NCBI GenBank assembly: GCA_016201045.1
Contig: JACQDM010000001.1
Location: 434,001 to 498,000 of the forward strand
Direction of reading: 5' to 3'
Length of the DNA stretch: 64,000 nt
From: Afipia sp.
GTDB taxonomy: Bacteria > Pseudomonadota > Alphaproteobacteria > Rhizobiales > Xanthobacteraceae
Below the pieces are notes generated by a model that saw nothing but the letters and a program-made list of their open reading frames with translations, did no database searches and was not told the origin of the DNA. The position numbers and the translations under genes are program-made. Positions within the stretch are counted from its first letter, which is position 1, and each line of letters starts with the position of its first letter. Positions 25,142 to 34,062 of this stretch are shown here, one piece after another.

Positions 25142-26671
25142 CTATTTCAGCGCCAGCGCGACGAAGCGTAGCTCGCCGTTACCGTTCGAGACCAGCAGCA
25201 GAACCGACTTCTTGCCGTCTTTCCTCAACTGATCGATGCGCTTTTTTACATCGCCCGCATTCGTCACGGCTTCCTGCGCGACCTCGACGATCACGTCGCC
25301 CGCGCCGAGACGCTTTTCAGCGGCGTCGGAATCGCTGTCGACGCCGGTGACGATGACGCCTTTCACGCTGTCCTTGACCTTGTACTTCGTCCGCAAATCC
25401 TTGCTGAGACCGGCAAGGTCAAGACCGAGCGCCTTCTGCGTCACAGGCTTGTCGGCTTCCGGCGGCGCATTCGATTTCAGCGAAGCCTCAACCGGCTGCT
25501 CGCCGTCGTCGAGACGGCCAAGCGTGACCTTGCGGGTTTCTTCCTTACCCTTGCGGATGACGACGACATCCACAGACTTGCCGACCGCCGTATCGGCGAC
25601 AGCGCGGGGAAGATCCTTCATCTCTTTAATGTCCTTGCCGTCGAATTTTATGACGACGTCACCGGGTTCAATTCCGGCAGGCTTCGCAGGACCCTTTTCA
25701 TCAACGCCGGCAATCAGCGCACCGCGCGGCGGCTTGATGTTAAGGCTTTCGCCGATTTCATCCGTCACCTGCTGAATGCGCACGCCGAGCCAGCCGCGGC
25801 GCACCTCCTTGAATTGACGCAACTGCTCGACGACACCGACGACAGTCTTCGACGGAACGGCAAAACCGATACCGATCGAGCCGCCCGATGGCGAGATGAT
25901 CGCGGTATTCACGCCGACAACATCGCCGTCGAGGTTGAACAACGGGCCGCCGGAGTTACCGCGATTGATCGCCGCGTCGGTCTGGATGTAGTTGTCGTAG
26001 GGGCCGGAATTGATGTCGCGATTGCGCGCCGACACGATGCCGGCCGTCACGGTGCCGCCAAGACTGAACGGGTTGCCGATCGCAATCACCCACTCGCCGA
26101 GACGCAGCTTGTCTGAATCGCCGAACTTCACAGCTGTCAACTTTTTCTCGGGCGGCGTGAATTTGAGAACGGCCAGATCGCTCTTCTTGTCGCGGCCGAC
26201 CAGCGTGGCCTTGATCTTGGTGCCGTCGTTGAGAATGACATTGATCTCGTCGGCGTCGGCGATGACGTGATTATTGGTCACAACGACGCCGGATGCATCG
26301 ATGATGAATCCGGAGCCGAGCGAATTGACCTTGTGGGCGGAATTGCCCTTCGAGTTCGGGCCGCCCCGGCGATTCTTGAAGAACTCGTCGAAGAATTCGC
26401 TGAACGGAGAATCCGGCGGCAACTGCGGGTTCGCACCCCGCTTGCCGCGATCCTGATTGGGCTTGCTGTCTTCGCCCTTATCGCCGTCATTGTTCTTCGC
26501 GTCGACATTCTGCGACGTCGAAATGTTGACCACCGCGTCGATCACTTTTTCGGCGACATCGGCGATGCCGTCCGGCCCGCGGGCCTGCGCGGGTGCCGTG
26601 ATAACGGCAAATCCGATCGCCGCGGCGAAAGGTAACAATCGGCGGCTGAGAAAGTGGATCGCGTCGGACAT
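25142..26671 (-). CDS. degP: periplasmic Do-like serine protease (DegP family)
   Basis: Encodes 509 residues: signal peptide cleaved near APAQA, trypsin-like domain, then two PDZ domains. The catalytic triad is plain: His in VVTNNHVI (near 134), Asp in KKSDLAVL (near 164) and Ser in NRGNSGGPL (near 239). The region between the signal peptide and the protease domain is a charged, Asn/Gly-rich linker (NVDAKNNDGDKGEDSK and following). The PDZ domains start near residues 300 and 405. It degrades or refolds damaged envelope proteins. It is last in the hflK-hflC-DUF2065-degP direction, about 145 nt after the small gene before it. Confidence 0.95.
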   Translation of the reverse strand: MSDAIHFLSRRLLPFAAAIGFAVITAPAQARGPDGIADVAEKVIDAVVNISTSQNVDAKNNDGDKGEDSKPNQDRGKRGANPQLPPDSPFSEFFDEFFKNRRGGPNSKGNSAHKVNSLGSGFIIDASGVVVTNNHVIADADEINVILNDGTKIKATLVGRDKKSDLAVLKFTPPEKKLTAVKFGDSDKLRLGEWVIAIGNPFSLGGTVTAGIVSARNRDINSGPYDNYIQTDAAINRGNSGGPLFNLDGDVVGVNTAIISPSGGSIGIGFAVPSKTVVGVVEQLRQFKEVRRGWLGVRIQQVTDEIGESLNIKPPRGALIAGVDEKGPAKPAGIEPGDVVIKFDGKDIKEMKDLPRAVADTAVGKSVDVVVIRKGKEETRKVTLGRLDDGEQPVEASLKSNAPPEADKPVTQKALGLDLAGLSKDLRTKYKVKDSVKGVIVTGVDSDSDAAEKRLGAGDVIVEVAQEAVTNAGDVKKRIDQLRKDGKKSVLLLVSNGNGELRFVALALK

Positions 26672-26817
26672 GATCGAATGGTCTCCGAAAGGTCTGAGAT
26701 TTGGCTCTAGAGTGCGCCCGAACGAGACGCGGGCGCAAGCGCTGCCTGTTTGCGATCAACGCATGGATTACGGCGAAAACCCGGCCCGGCGCATAACAAG
26801 GACGTCAAGGCCGCGAA

Positions 26818-27021
26818 CTATCGACGCACGAGCCAAATCAGAACCAACCCCGCCACCGCCGAGATCAATCCGATCGTGCGCAGAATATTGTCGGGCGATG
26901 CCATCGCCGACTGCATCGCCTTGCGCATCCAGTTCGGGAACGCCGCGAACAGCAAGCCTTCGAGCATCAGCAAAATACCGAAGCCGGCGAGAAAATCATG
27001 AAATCCGACCGACCTGATCAA
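26818..27021 (-). CDS. DUF2065 family small membrane protein
   Basis: Encodes 67 residues with two hydrophobic helices (about 10-28 and 46-63) separated by a short basic loop (FPNWMRKAM). This is the size and pattern of DUF2065 proteins, which are habitually found beside hflC. It starts about 35 nt past the hflC stop and is probably co-transcribed with hflKC. Its role is unknown; position suggests an accessory part in the HflKC/FtsH membrane quality-control complex. Confidence 0.85.
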   Translation of the reverse strand: MIRSVGFHDFLAGFGILLMLEGLLFAAFPNWMRKAMQSAMASPDNILRTIGLISAVAGLVLIWLVRR

Positions 27022-27055
27022 ACGGCTCTCTCCGGCGCTTCAGACACGCAGTTCG

Positions 27056-27946
27056 TTATTTCGATGCGGCGGCGGGCTTGCCCGACGGATTCGCGAAGAA
27101 GCGGAAGAACTCCGAATCCGGCCGCAACAGGAACCGCGTATCATTGCTCTTGAGGCTGTTTTCATACGCCGCCATCGAGCGATAGAACGCAAAGAAATCC
27201 GCATCCTTGCTATAGGCTTCAGCGAACAGCCGGTTGCGCTCGCTGTCGCCCTCGCCGCGGATTTGCTCCGCCTTGGAATTGGCCTCGGCGACTATGACGG
27301 TTGCTTCGCGATCCGCCTTCGAGCGGATTTCCTGAGCCTTCTGCCCGCCCTGAGCGCGGAACTCGGCGGCTTCGCGCTGCCGTTCGGTCTGCATGCGCTG
27401 ATAGACCGCCTGACTGTTCTGTTCCGGCAAATCGGCTCGGCGAATGCGGACATCGACCACGGAAATTCCATAGGTCGCCGACTCGCGATCAAGCTGTTCC
27501 CGTATCCGGCCCATCAACAGGTCGCGTTCGTCACGCACCACGTTGATGAACGTCACTTCGCCGAGCACGCGGCGCAAAGATGCATTCAACAGCGTGGTCA
27601 ACTGAATGTTGGCCGCCTGGATCGAACCGATGCTCTGATAGAACCGCAGCGCGTCCTTGATCTTGTAGCGCGCGAACGCATCGACCACGAGCCGCTTCTG
27701 ATCCGACGCAATCACCTCCTGCGCGGGATTCTCGAGATCGAGAATGCGCTTGTCGATGGTGATCACCGTGTCGATGAATGGCGCCTTGAAGTTCAGGCCC
27801 GGCTCGGTGATGACGCGGATCGGATCGCCTAACCGCACCTGCAGAGCCTGATCGGTCTGGTTGACGATGAAGATGGAGCTATAGCCGACGATAATCGCGA
27901 CCAGCAGAACGAACAGCAGAACGATGCCAGCGAAACCGTTTCTCAT
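27056..27946 (-). CDS. hflC: HflC, regulator of the FtsH protease
   Basis: Encodes 296 residues. An N-terminal membrane helix (about residues 5-25) is followed by the SPFH/prohibitin domain with QALQVRLGDPIRVITEPGLN and the coiled, Ala/Glu/Arg-rich region (REAAEFRAQGGQKAQEIRSK). HflC and HflK form a large cage in the inner membrane that surrounds FtsH and limits its access to membrane proteins. Its start overlaps the hflK stop by 4 nt (ATGA), so the two are made together. Confidence 0.96.
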   Translation of the reverse strand: MRNGFAGIVLLFVLLVAIIVGYSSIFIVNQTDQALQVRLGDPIRVITEPGLNFKAPFIDTVITIDKRILDLENPAQEVIASDQKRLVVDAFARYKIKDALRFYQSIGSIQAANIQLTTLLNASLRRVLGEVTFINVVRDERDLLMGRIREQLDRESATYGISVVDVRIRRADLPEQNSQAVYQRMQTERQREAAEFRAQGGQKAQEIRSKADREATVIVAEANSKAEQIRGEGDSERNRLFAEAYSKDADFFAFYRSMAAYENSLKSNDTRFLLRPDSEFFRFFANPSGKPAAASK

Positions 27947-29070
27947 CGGCTACCTCCGCTCTGCGATGCAGGTGCCGGTTTGCGTCCGAATTCATTGAGC
28001 GGCAGATACGGCACGACGCCCTGACCGCCTTGCTGGTCGAGCACCAGTTTGTCGGAGCCGCCGAGAACGTGCTCAAGCGTTTCAAGATAGATGCGCTGGC
28101 GAGTCACGTCGGGAGCCTTCTTGTATTGGTCATAGACCGCGAGGAAACGCGCGCTCTGGCCCTTTGCTTCCGCGACAGCCTGCTGCTTGTAACCTTCCGC
28201 AACTTGAAGAATTTGCGCCGCGCGGCCATTCGCGTCAGGCACGACGCGGTTTGCATAGGTCTGCGCTTCGTTCTGCAACCGCTCGCCATCGGCGCGCGCG
28301 GCCTGAACGTCGCGGAATGAATCGATCACCTGCGATGGCGGATCGACTTTTTGCATCTGTACCTGTTGTACGAGAATTCCCGAACCGTAGCTGTCGAGCG
28401 TCTTCTGCATCAATTCGAGCACTGCGGCTTCCGTCGTCGTGCGCGCGCCGGTCAAGATCGGCTGGATGTTGGACCGGCCGATGACATCGCGCATCGCGCT
28501 CTCGGCGACGGCTTTCACCGTGCCTTCCGGATTTTGAATGTTGAACAGGAAATCGCCAACGCCATCCGGCTTGATGCGCCACAGGACCGTGAAATCCACG
28601 TCGACGATGTTTTCGTCGCCGGTCAGCATCAGGCTTTCCTCGGGGACATCGCGAATGGTGGTGCCGCCGCCACGGCGCGAATCATCGATGATCCGCATGC
28701 CGATGCTCAGCGTGGAAACGCGCAGCGCCTTCGGCAGCAGGACGGTCTCGACCGGATAAGGCAAATGATATTGCAGACCGGGGCCGAGCGTACGAACGTG
28801 CTTGCCGAAGCGAAGCACGACGCCGAGTTCTTCGGACTGCACGCGGAAGAATCCGGACAATCCCCAGATCACCAGCGCGGCGAGAACGACGAGCGCGACG
28901 CCCATGCCGCTGAAATTGCCACCCGGCAGCAGCGTCTGAAGTTTGTCCTGCCCGCGGCGCAGAAGGTCCTCAAGGTCCGGCGGACGCGAACCCGATGGCT
29001 GCTGTCCTGAGCCCCACGGCCCCTTTGGACCTGAACCCCACGGGCCTCCACCTTGATTCTGCCACGGCAT
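27943..29070 (-). CDS. hflK: HflK, regulator of the FtsH protease
   Basis: Encodes 375 residues from the ATG at 29070 (GGAGGAG upstream; the frame extends to 29094). It begins with the typical Gly/Pro-rich cytoplasmic stretch (NQGGGPWGSGPKGPWG), then a membrane helix (about 60-80) and an SPFH domain starting EELGVVLRFGKHVRTLGPGL. The late part is helical with LLPKALRVSTL and NRVVPDANGRAAQIL. It partners HflC. The gene follows folA after a 146-nt gap that may hold its own promoter. Confidence 0.95.
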   Translation of the reverse strand: MPWQNQGGGPWGSGPKGPWGSGQQPSGSRPPDLEDLLRRGQDKLQTLLPGGNFSGMGVALVVLAALVIWGLSGFFRVQSEELGVVLRFGKHVRTLGPGLQYHLPYPVETVLLPKALRVSTLSIGMRIIDDSRRGGGTTIRDVPEESLMLTGDENIVDVDFTVLWRIKPDGVGDFLFNIQNPEGTVKAVAESAMRDVIGRSNIQPILTGARTTTEAAVLELMQKTLDSYGSGILVQQVQMQKVDPPSQVIDSFRDVQAARADGERLQNEAQTYANRVVPDANGRAAQILQVAEGYKQQAVAEAKGQSARFLAVYDQYKKAPDVTRQRIYLETLEHVLGGSDKLVLDQQGGQGVVPYLPLNEFGRKPAPASQSGGSR

Positions 29071-29216
29071 CGTCAGTCTCCTCCGTGCGAGCATTCGCCT
29101 CGCAGCATTTGCAGGGCTTTATAGGGGACGGACCCGGCCGTTACAACGCGGGTCCTCAGGCACGAAAGAGCTATGGTGCGAGGCAAATATGTCAATCCAA
29201 ACATCGCTGAACGCGG

Positions 29217-29756
29217 TTAATTCCGCGCTCTGCGACGATAGGTGACATAAGAGTAGTCAGCACTTTCGCCTTCGGCTTTCGTATGCCGTTCACGTGAAAC
29301 TTCTTGCCATTTCGCTGCATCGACAGGATCAAGCCGCGTATCGCCATCTGGCGTGGCGTGAACTTCCGTCACTTCGAGCCGGTCCGCGAATTCCATCCAT
29401 TGCGCAAAAATATCCGCGCCGCCGAGTACCATGATCTCAGTGACGTTTCGCCGCAGCGCGTCTTCGGTCGCAAGCTTGCGCGCGTCGTCAAGCGATGCGG
29501 CAACGACAATGCCGTCGGCTTTGAAAGTTTTGTCGCGCGTGACGACAATATTGGTGCGACCAGAGAGCGGCTTGCCGATTGATGCAAACGTTTTGCGACC
29601 CATGACAACTGGCTTACCGAGAGTCATTTTTTTTAAACGCTGAAGGTCGTATTTAAGGCGCCAAGGCAGCGCATTGCCGCGTCCGATCACGCCGTTCTCC
29701 GCAACTGCGACGACAAAAACAATTTCAGGATTGCCGCGGGCAGCACTCGCGGTCAC
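29217..29756 (-). CDS. folA: dihydrofolate reductase
   Basis: Reduces dihydrofolate to tetrahydrofolate with NADPH, regenerating the cofactor used up by ThyA. It has 179 residues, slightly longer than the usual 160-170. The sequence [21 protein letters not shown] (active-site Asp in the last block), [12 protein letters not shown] and the late [17 protein letters not shown] are diagnostic. Its start overlaps the thyA stop by 4 nt, so thymidylate synthase and DHFR are coupled. Confidence 0.96.
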   Translation of the reverse strand: MTASAARGNPEIVFVVAVAENGVIGRGNALPWRLKYDLQRLKKMTLGKPVVMGRKTFASIGKPLSGRTNIVVTRDKTFKADGIVVAASLDDARKLATEDALRRNVTEIMVLGGADIFAQWMEFADRLEVTEVHATPDGDTRLDPVDAAKWQEVSRERHTKAEGESADYSYVTYRRRARN

Positions 29757-30547
29757 ACCGCGACCTCGGCCTTGATGTGCGGATGGGGATCGTAATTCTC
29801 CAGCGTGAAGTCCTCATACTTGAACGAGAAGATATCCTTCACCGCAGGATTGATCGTCATCGTCGGCAACGGACGCGTGCGGCGCGTGAGTTGCAGCCGC
29901 GCCTGTTCGAGGTGATTGGAATAAAGATGCGCATCGCCGAGCGAATGCACGAAGTCGCCGGGCTTATGGCCCGTCACCTGCGCCACCATCATCGTCAGCA
30001 ATGCGTAGGACGCGATGTTGAACGGCACGCCGAGAAACACATCCGCCGAGCGCTGATAGAGCTGGCACGATAGCTTGCCGTTCGCGACGTAGAACTGGAA
30101 CAGACAGTGGCAAGGCGGCAGCGCCATCTTGTCCACCTCCGCCGGATTCCATGCGCTCACAATCAGGCGGCGCGAGTCCGGATTCTTGCGGATCATCTCG
30201 ACGACATTCGCTATCTGATCGATGGTGCCGCCATCCTGCGACGGCCAAGAGCGCCACTGCGATCCGTAGACCGGACCGAGTTCGCCGTTTTCATCGGCCC
30301 ACTCATCCCAAATGCGAACGCCATTGTCGTTGAGATATTTGATGTTGGTGTCGCCCGCCAGAAACCAGAGCAGTTCATGGATGATCGATTTGAGATGTAG
30401 TTTCTTCGTCGTCAGCATCGGGAATCCCGACACCAGATTGAAACGCATCTGATGACCGAACACCGACAGCGTTCCCGTTCCGGTGCGGTCGTGCTTTTCC
30501 GCGCCGTCGCTGAGAATTCGCTCGAGAAGATCGTGGTACTGGTTCAT
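29753..30547 (-). CDS. thyA: thymidylate synthase
   Basis: Makes dTMP from dUMP using methylene-tetrahydrofolate. It has 264 residues, the standard length. The catalytic cysteine lies in [12 protein letters not shown] (near residue 146) and the nucleotide-binding block is [19 protein letters not shown]. The N-terminal [18 protein letters not shown] is also typical. It is the first gene of thyA-folA, and the 140 nt upstream of it (30548-30687) is probably its promoter region. Confidence 0.98.
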   Translation of the reverse strand: MNQYHDLLERILSDGAEKHDRTGTGTLSVFGHQMRFNLVSGFPMLTTKKLHLKSIIHELLWFLAGDTNIKYLNDNGVRIWDEWADENGELGPVYGSQWRSWPSQDGGTIDQIANVVEMIRKNPDSRRLIVSAWNPAEVDKMALPPCHCLFQFYVANGKLSCQLYQRSADVFLGVPFNIASYALLTMMVAQVTGHKPGDFVHSLGDAHLYSNHLEQARLQLTRRTRPLPTMTINPAVKDIFSFKYEDFTLENYDPHPHIKAEVAV

Positions 30548-30687
30548 CGCAGGGCCGGAATTGAGCGCGACTCAAAGAAGCCGCGGCCGGAAATATACAC
30601 CCCAAAAGATGGCTTCATGCAGCCGAAACGACAAGGGCGGGACCGCCGTCTGCCCGCGTTATCAACGGTGTTCAGAACGCAGATGAA

Positions 30688-31689
30688 TCAGTTGGTTATT
30701 GGCTTTAGCACCGGCGTCCATTTTGCGATTTCGCTGGTCACGAGTGCAGTAAGTGCAGTTGGCGTGCGATCCGGCGTCTTGGGGATAATGCTGCCGAGAT
30801 CCAGCAGGCGTTTGCGAACGGCTTCGTCGTCGAGCGCTTCGCTGATTGCTGCGTTGAGTTTGGCGACGATCGGCGCAGGCGTGTGTTTAGGCGCAAAGAT
30901 CGCGTTCCAAGCCTGCGCCTGAAATTCCGGCAAGCCGGCTTCCTTCACTGTGGGAACGTCCGGAAGCGACGCGCTTCGCTCCGGTGTCGCGATTGAATAG
31001 GCCTTGATTGCCCCGCTTTTGATCGGCGGAACCGCGTTGACGATCTGGTCGCACATATAATCGACCTGACCTTCGATCAGCGCGCTCATTGCGGGACCCG
31101 TCCCGGGATAGGGCACGCCGGTCGGCCTGATCTTGAGCAGCGAGTTCAACAACTCGCACGATGAATAAGACACCGAGCCGACGCCCGCATGAGCGACATT
31201 TAGCCTGTCGGTGTTTGCCTTCACATAGCTGATGAATTCTTTCAGATTCGCCGCCGGAAAATCCTTGCGCGCGAGAATGAGAATCGGCGTCCCCGCAAGA
31301 AGCCCGACCGGCTCGAAATTCTTCAGCGGGTGATAGGCCAACTTCGGATATAGCGGAACGGCAGCCGCATGCGTACCCATGTGCCCGGCAATTAGCGTGT
31401 ATCCATCGGGAAACGCGCGCGCGACGAGCGTTGCCGCCGTGGTACCTCCCGCGCCGGTGACATTCTCGATCTGTATTTTCTGCTTGAGCGTCTGCTCCAT
31501 ACGCGCAGCAACGATCCGCGTCACGACATCGGTCGGCCCGTCGGCGGCAAACGGAACGACAATCTTGATCGGACGATCGGGATATTCCGCATGAGCTGTA
31601 ACGGTCGGCAAAATAGACGCGAGAAATGACAACGCGCTGCCGAAAAACAGCAACCCAAACCTTCGCACGATCAGATCGCCGCGATTCAT
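30688..31689 (-). CDS. tripartite tricarboxylate-type substrate-binding protein (Bug/TctC family)
   Basis: Encodes 333 residues. A signal peptide with a tandem Arg near the start (VRRFGLLFFGSA) is cleaved near TAHAE. The mature protein begins YPDRPIKIVVPFAADGPTDVVTRI and contains ENVTGAGGTTAATLVARAFPDGYTL, both hallmarks of the Bug/TctC family of periplasmic receptors for carboxylates. No TctA or TctB membrane genes are nearby, so this is an orphan receptor, as is frequent in this family. It could feed a distant transporter or act as a sensor. Confidence 0.9.
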   Translation of the reverse strand: MNRGDLIVRRFGLLFFGSALSFLASILPTVTAHAEYPDRPIKIVVPFAADGPTDVVTRIVAARMEQTLKQKIQIENVTGAGGTTAATLVARAFPDGYTLIAGHMGTHAAAVPLYPKLAYHPLKNFEPVGLLAGTPILILARKDFPAANLKEFISYVKANTDRLNVAHAGVGSVSYSSCELLNSLLKIRPTGVPYPGTGPAMSALIEGQVDYMCDQIVNAVPPIKSGAIKAYSIATPERSASLPDVPTVKEAGLPEFQAQAWNAIFAPKHTPAPIVAKLNAAISEALDDEAVRKRLLDLGSIIPKTPDRTPTALTALVTSEIAKWTPVLKPITN

Positions 31690-31758
31690 GTTGATGCTAT
31701 CGAAATGCTGCTTTCCCGAAACGGGACGATTCCTACACCCGGATTACTTAGTGATTCG

Positions 31759-32292
31759 TTAGAGAACGCCAGCAAAACCGAGAGCGCCGCCCGCTGCGAG
31801 CAGCCAGAATGGATTAACGCGGGTCGATATGGTGAGAATAGCGGCAGCAAGCGTCAATGCAGCCGCCAATAGCGAGTGGTCCGCGGTCAGCGTCAGAATG
31901 AGCCCGCTGGCGCACATCAGCCCGATGGAAAGCGGAACAAGAGCCGACTGCAGAAGCGCGGGCCATGGCGAGTGGCTCGAACGCGACAGAAGATTACTCA
32001 CATAATAAGCCAGAATGGCAGAAGGACCGCACATCGCGAAGGTCGCGACGGCAGCCCCCGCAAGACCCGCGACATGAAACCCGATCAGCGTGACGATCAA
32101 GACGTTCGGCCCCGGCGACAGTTGCGAGATCGCGAACATGTCGGCGAACTGTGTGTCGTTCATCCAGTGATGCACGTCGACAGCAACGCGATGCATTTCG
32201 GGTATCGTCGAGTTCGCGCCGCCGATAGCGAGCAACGACATCAGACCGAAGGTCCACGCCAGCGTGAGCAGCGTTCCGGTCGGCGAGTTCAC
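31759..32292 (-). CDS. chrA2: chromate transporter, second half (ChrA N/C-type domain)
   Basis: Encodes 177 residues from a GTG at 32292 that overlaps the stop of the previous gene (GTGA). It is a single ChrA domain with about five helices: LAIGGANSTIPEMHRVAV and QFADMFAISQLSPGPNVL give the family's GG and PGP motifs. Short-chain ChrA proteins work as pairs of opposite topology that together correspond to one long ChrA. They export chromate, or possibly have another anion role. Confidence 0.87.
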   Translation of the reverse strand: MNSPTGTLLTLAWTFGLMSLLAIGGANSTIPEMHRVAVDVHHWMNDTQFADMFAISQLSPGPNVLIVTLIGFHVAGLAGAAVATFAMCGPSAILAYYVSNLLSRSSHSPWPALLQSALVPLSIGLMCASGLILTLTADHSLLAAALTLAAAILTISTRVNPFWLLAAGGALGFAGVL

Positions 32293-32885
32293 GCCACGCT
32301 CCGCCGCCGCATGGCATAGGTGACCGCAATGCTGAGCGGGATCGAGATCAGAAGCACCCATGTCAGCGGCAGGCGTAACAACCCAATCGCCACAAACACA
32401 GCGACAAGAAAAGTCATCTCGATTGGATCGCGCCGTTTCAGCAGCGGCAGCACCATGCGGAAAATCACCGCGAGAAAGAGTCCGATCGCCGCGCAGGAGA
32501 CGCCCGCCAATGTCCGCTGGAGTGCCGGGACATTGCCGTAGTGCGTGTAGATTGCAGCGAGAATTGTCACGAGGATTACCGGCGGACCGAGCAAACCAAG
32601 AAACGCCGCGATCCCGCCGGCGAAACCTCGAAAGCGCGAGCCGAACACCATCGACAGATTGACGATGTTAGGACCGGGCAGAAAATGACAGAGCGCGAAG
32701 GCCTCGTTGAATTCGTCTGCAGTCATCCATTTGTGCTGATCGACGATCGCGCGCCGCGCCCAGACGAGAACACCACCGAAACCCGCAAGCGACATCTTGG
32801 CGAATGCGAGAAACAACTCGAACAATCCGGGCGGAGCCGCCTTCAAAACGGTTGGTGCAGGAGAATCGGAGACGGACGACGACAT
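32289..32885 (-). CDS. chrA1: chromate transporter, first half (ChrA domain)
   Basis: Encodes 198 residues with a short cytoplasmic N-terminus and five or so helices. The diagnostic blocks are SLAGFGGVLVWARRAIV and FALCHFLPGPNIVNLSMVFG. With the next gene (4-nt overlap) it forms the two-gene form of the ChrA chromate exporter. Pairs like this are common in Rhizobiales without any associated chrB regulator, as here, so chromate resistance should be treated as family inference. Confidence 0.88.
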   Translation of the reverse strand: MSSSVSDSPAPTVLKAAPPGLFELFLAFAKMSLAGFGGVLVWARRAIVDQHKWMTADEFNEAFALCHFLPGPNIVNLSMVFGSRFRGFAGGIAAFLGLLGPPVILVTILAAIYTHYGNVPALQRTLAGVSCAAIGLFLAVIFRMVLPLLKRRDPIEMTFLVAVFVAIGLLRLPLTWVLLISIPLSIAVTYAMRRRSVA

Positions 32886-33019
32886 GCCTCTGAATAGAAT
32901 GCCGGTTCCAGCGAGCCAACCGGCAAAGCGAACTGCCGCGCATGCACTGACGGCATTTCAGCTCTCAATCGTGGCAAGAAGCGCCGAAACGAGGCCTTTT
33001 TTCGTTAGCTTTTGCGCCC

Positions 33020-33025
33020 TATATT
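33020..33025 (+). promoter_or_regulatory. possible -10 box of ssrA
   Basis: TATATT lies about 7 nt before the first strong hairpin of the acceptor piece. A good -35 at normal spacing is not obvious, so this is a weak assignment. Confidence 0.3.
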
Positions 33026-33029
33026 GAGG

Positions 33030-33357
33030 GCGCCGGTTCGCCGGCTATGGAAATAAATGGCCGTCGCAATAAACCATTCGGACCCGGGGGCAGCACCCGG
33101 CGCCTCCACCAAAGCCTGAATTTTCCGCACGATTGAGGCGGGCTTCGGCGGGGGCGAAACAGGATCGACGAGGGCGTAAAGGGCGTGTTTTTTCCCGGTA
33201 TTGTTCCGCCGTTATCGGGCTATGCAATAGTTGCAAACGACAACTATGCTCCGGTTGCTCAGGCTGCGTAACGCAGTTTGAAAGACCAAATCTAAAGTCC
33301 TGATGGATTAAGCCCCGTCAGGCGGGGTTCGGAGGCACCTGGCAACAGAAGCCTCCA
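33030..33357 (+). ncRNA. ssrA: tmRNA, circularly permuted two-piece form
   Basis: Rescues stalled ribosomes and tags the unfinished protein for proteolysis. The acceptor piece comes first and ends CGCCTCCACCA at 33111 (T-arm around 33078-33100). A spacer to be processed out follows, then the coding piece from about 33150, beginning GGGGGCGAAACAGGATCGACGAG, which pairs back to the acceptor. The tag reading frame runs 33233-33268 and encodes ANDNYAPVAQAA, stopped by TAA at 33269. Hairpins at 33313-33328 and GGAGGC/GCCTCC (33331-33336 and 33351-33356) close the 3' end. This order is specific to alphaproteobacteria and a few other lineages. Outer ends are estimated to within about 20 nt. Confidence 0.93.
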
Positions 33358-33499
33358 CTTTCATCTCCGCTGGGAAACTGTCTGATCTGCAACCTCCTCT
33401 GCTGACCTCTCGGGTTCGGCGGGGTAGCATTGTCGAAACCGCGCGAGTCGCGCGAACACCTTCAAGACGGCGGCGAAAGAACCTGCCGGGGGATAGCGA

Positions 33500-34000
33500 A
33501 TGGCAACCGACCTGATCCGATATGATGTCCTTGCGCGCGACGCGCTTCGCGGTGTCCTGCGTCAGGTTCTGAAAGATGCCGCCGAAAAAGGTCTGCCTGG
33601 TGAGCATCATTTCTACATCACGTTCCTATCGACCGCCCCCGGCGTGAAGATCTCTCCGCGCCTGCTGTCGCAATATCCGACCGAAATGACCGTGATCCTC
33701 CAGCATCAGTTCTGGGATCTGGTCGTGACCGACGATCGTTTCGAGGTCGGCCTATCGTTCAACGGCATTCCCGAACGCCTGGTCATTCCATTCAATTCGA
33801 TCAAAAGTTTCTTCGATCCGTCCGTTCAGTTCGGTCTGCAATTCGAGCCCGCAGAAGGAGCGGACACGGAAACGCCAGCCGCCGAGCCTCTCGCGACGGT
33901 CGGCTCCAGCGCTGCGGAAGACGAAACGGCGGATAAGCAGGCGCCGACACCGGGCGAAGGTGCAGAGGTCGTGCGGCTCGACAGGTTCCGCAAAAAATAG
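33500..34000 (+). CDS. sspB: SspB-type adaptor for ClpXP
   Basis: Encodes 166 residues. This adaptor binds the tmRNA-encoded tag and delivers tagged proteins to ClpXP. The folded part (about residues 1-120) has the alpha-type SspB sequence, including [20 protein letters not shown] and [16 protein letters not shown]. It is followed by a long acidic flexible linker and a C-terminal [10 protein letters not shown], the ClpX-docking peptide. It lies about 140 nt downstream of ssrA on the same strand, so tag gene and tag reader are neighbours. Confidence 0.93.
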   Translation: MATDLIRYDVLARDALRGVLRQVLKDAAEKGLPGEHHFYITFLSTAPGVKISPRLLSQYPTEMTVILQHQFWDLVVTDDRFEVGLSFNGIPERLVIPFNSIKSFFDPSVQFGLQFEPAEGADTETPAAEPLATVGSSAAEDETADKQAPTPGEGAEVVRLDRFRKK

Positions 34001-34062
34001 TCGCCGCTCAAGGGCCGCGGCGTCATAAGCTTCTCCGCAAATCCAACTATGCGGGCGGCACC

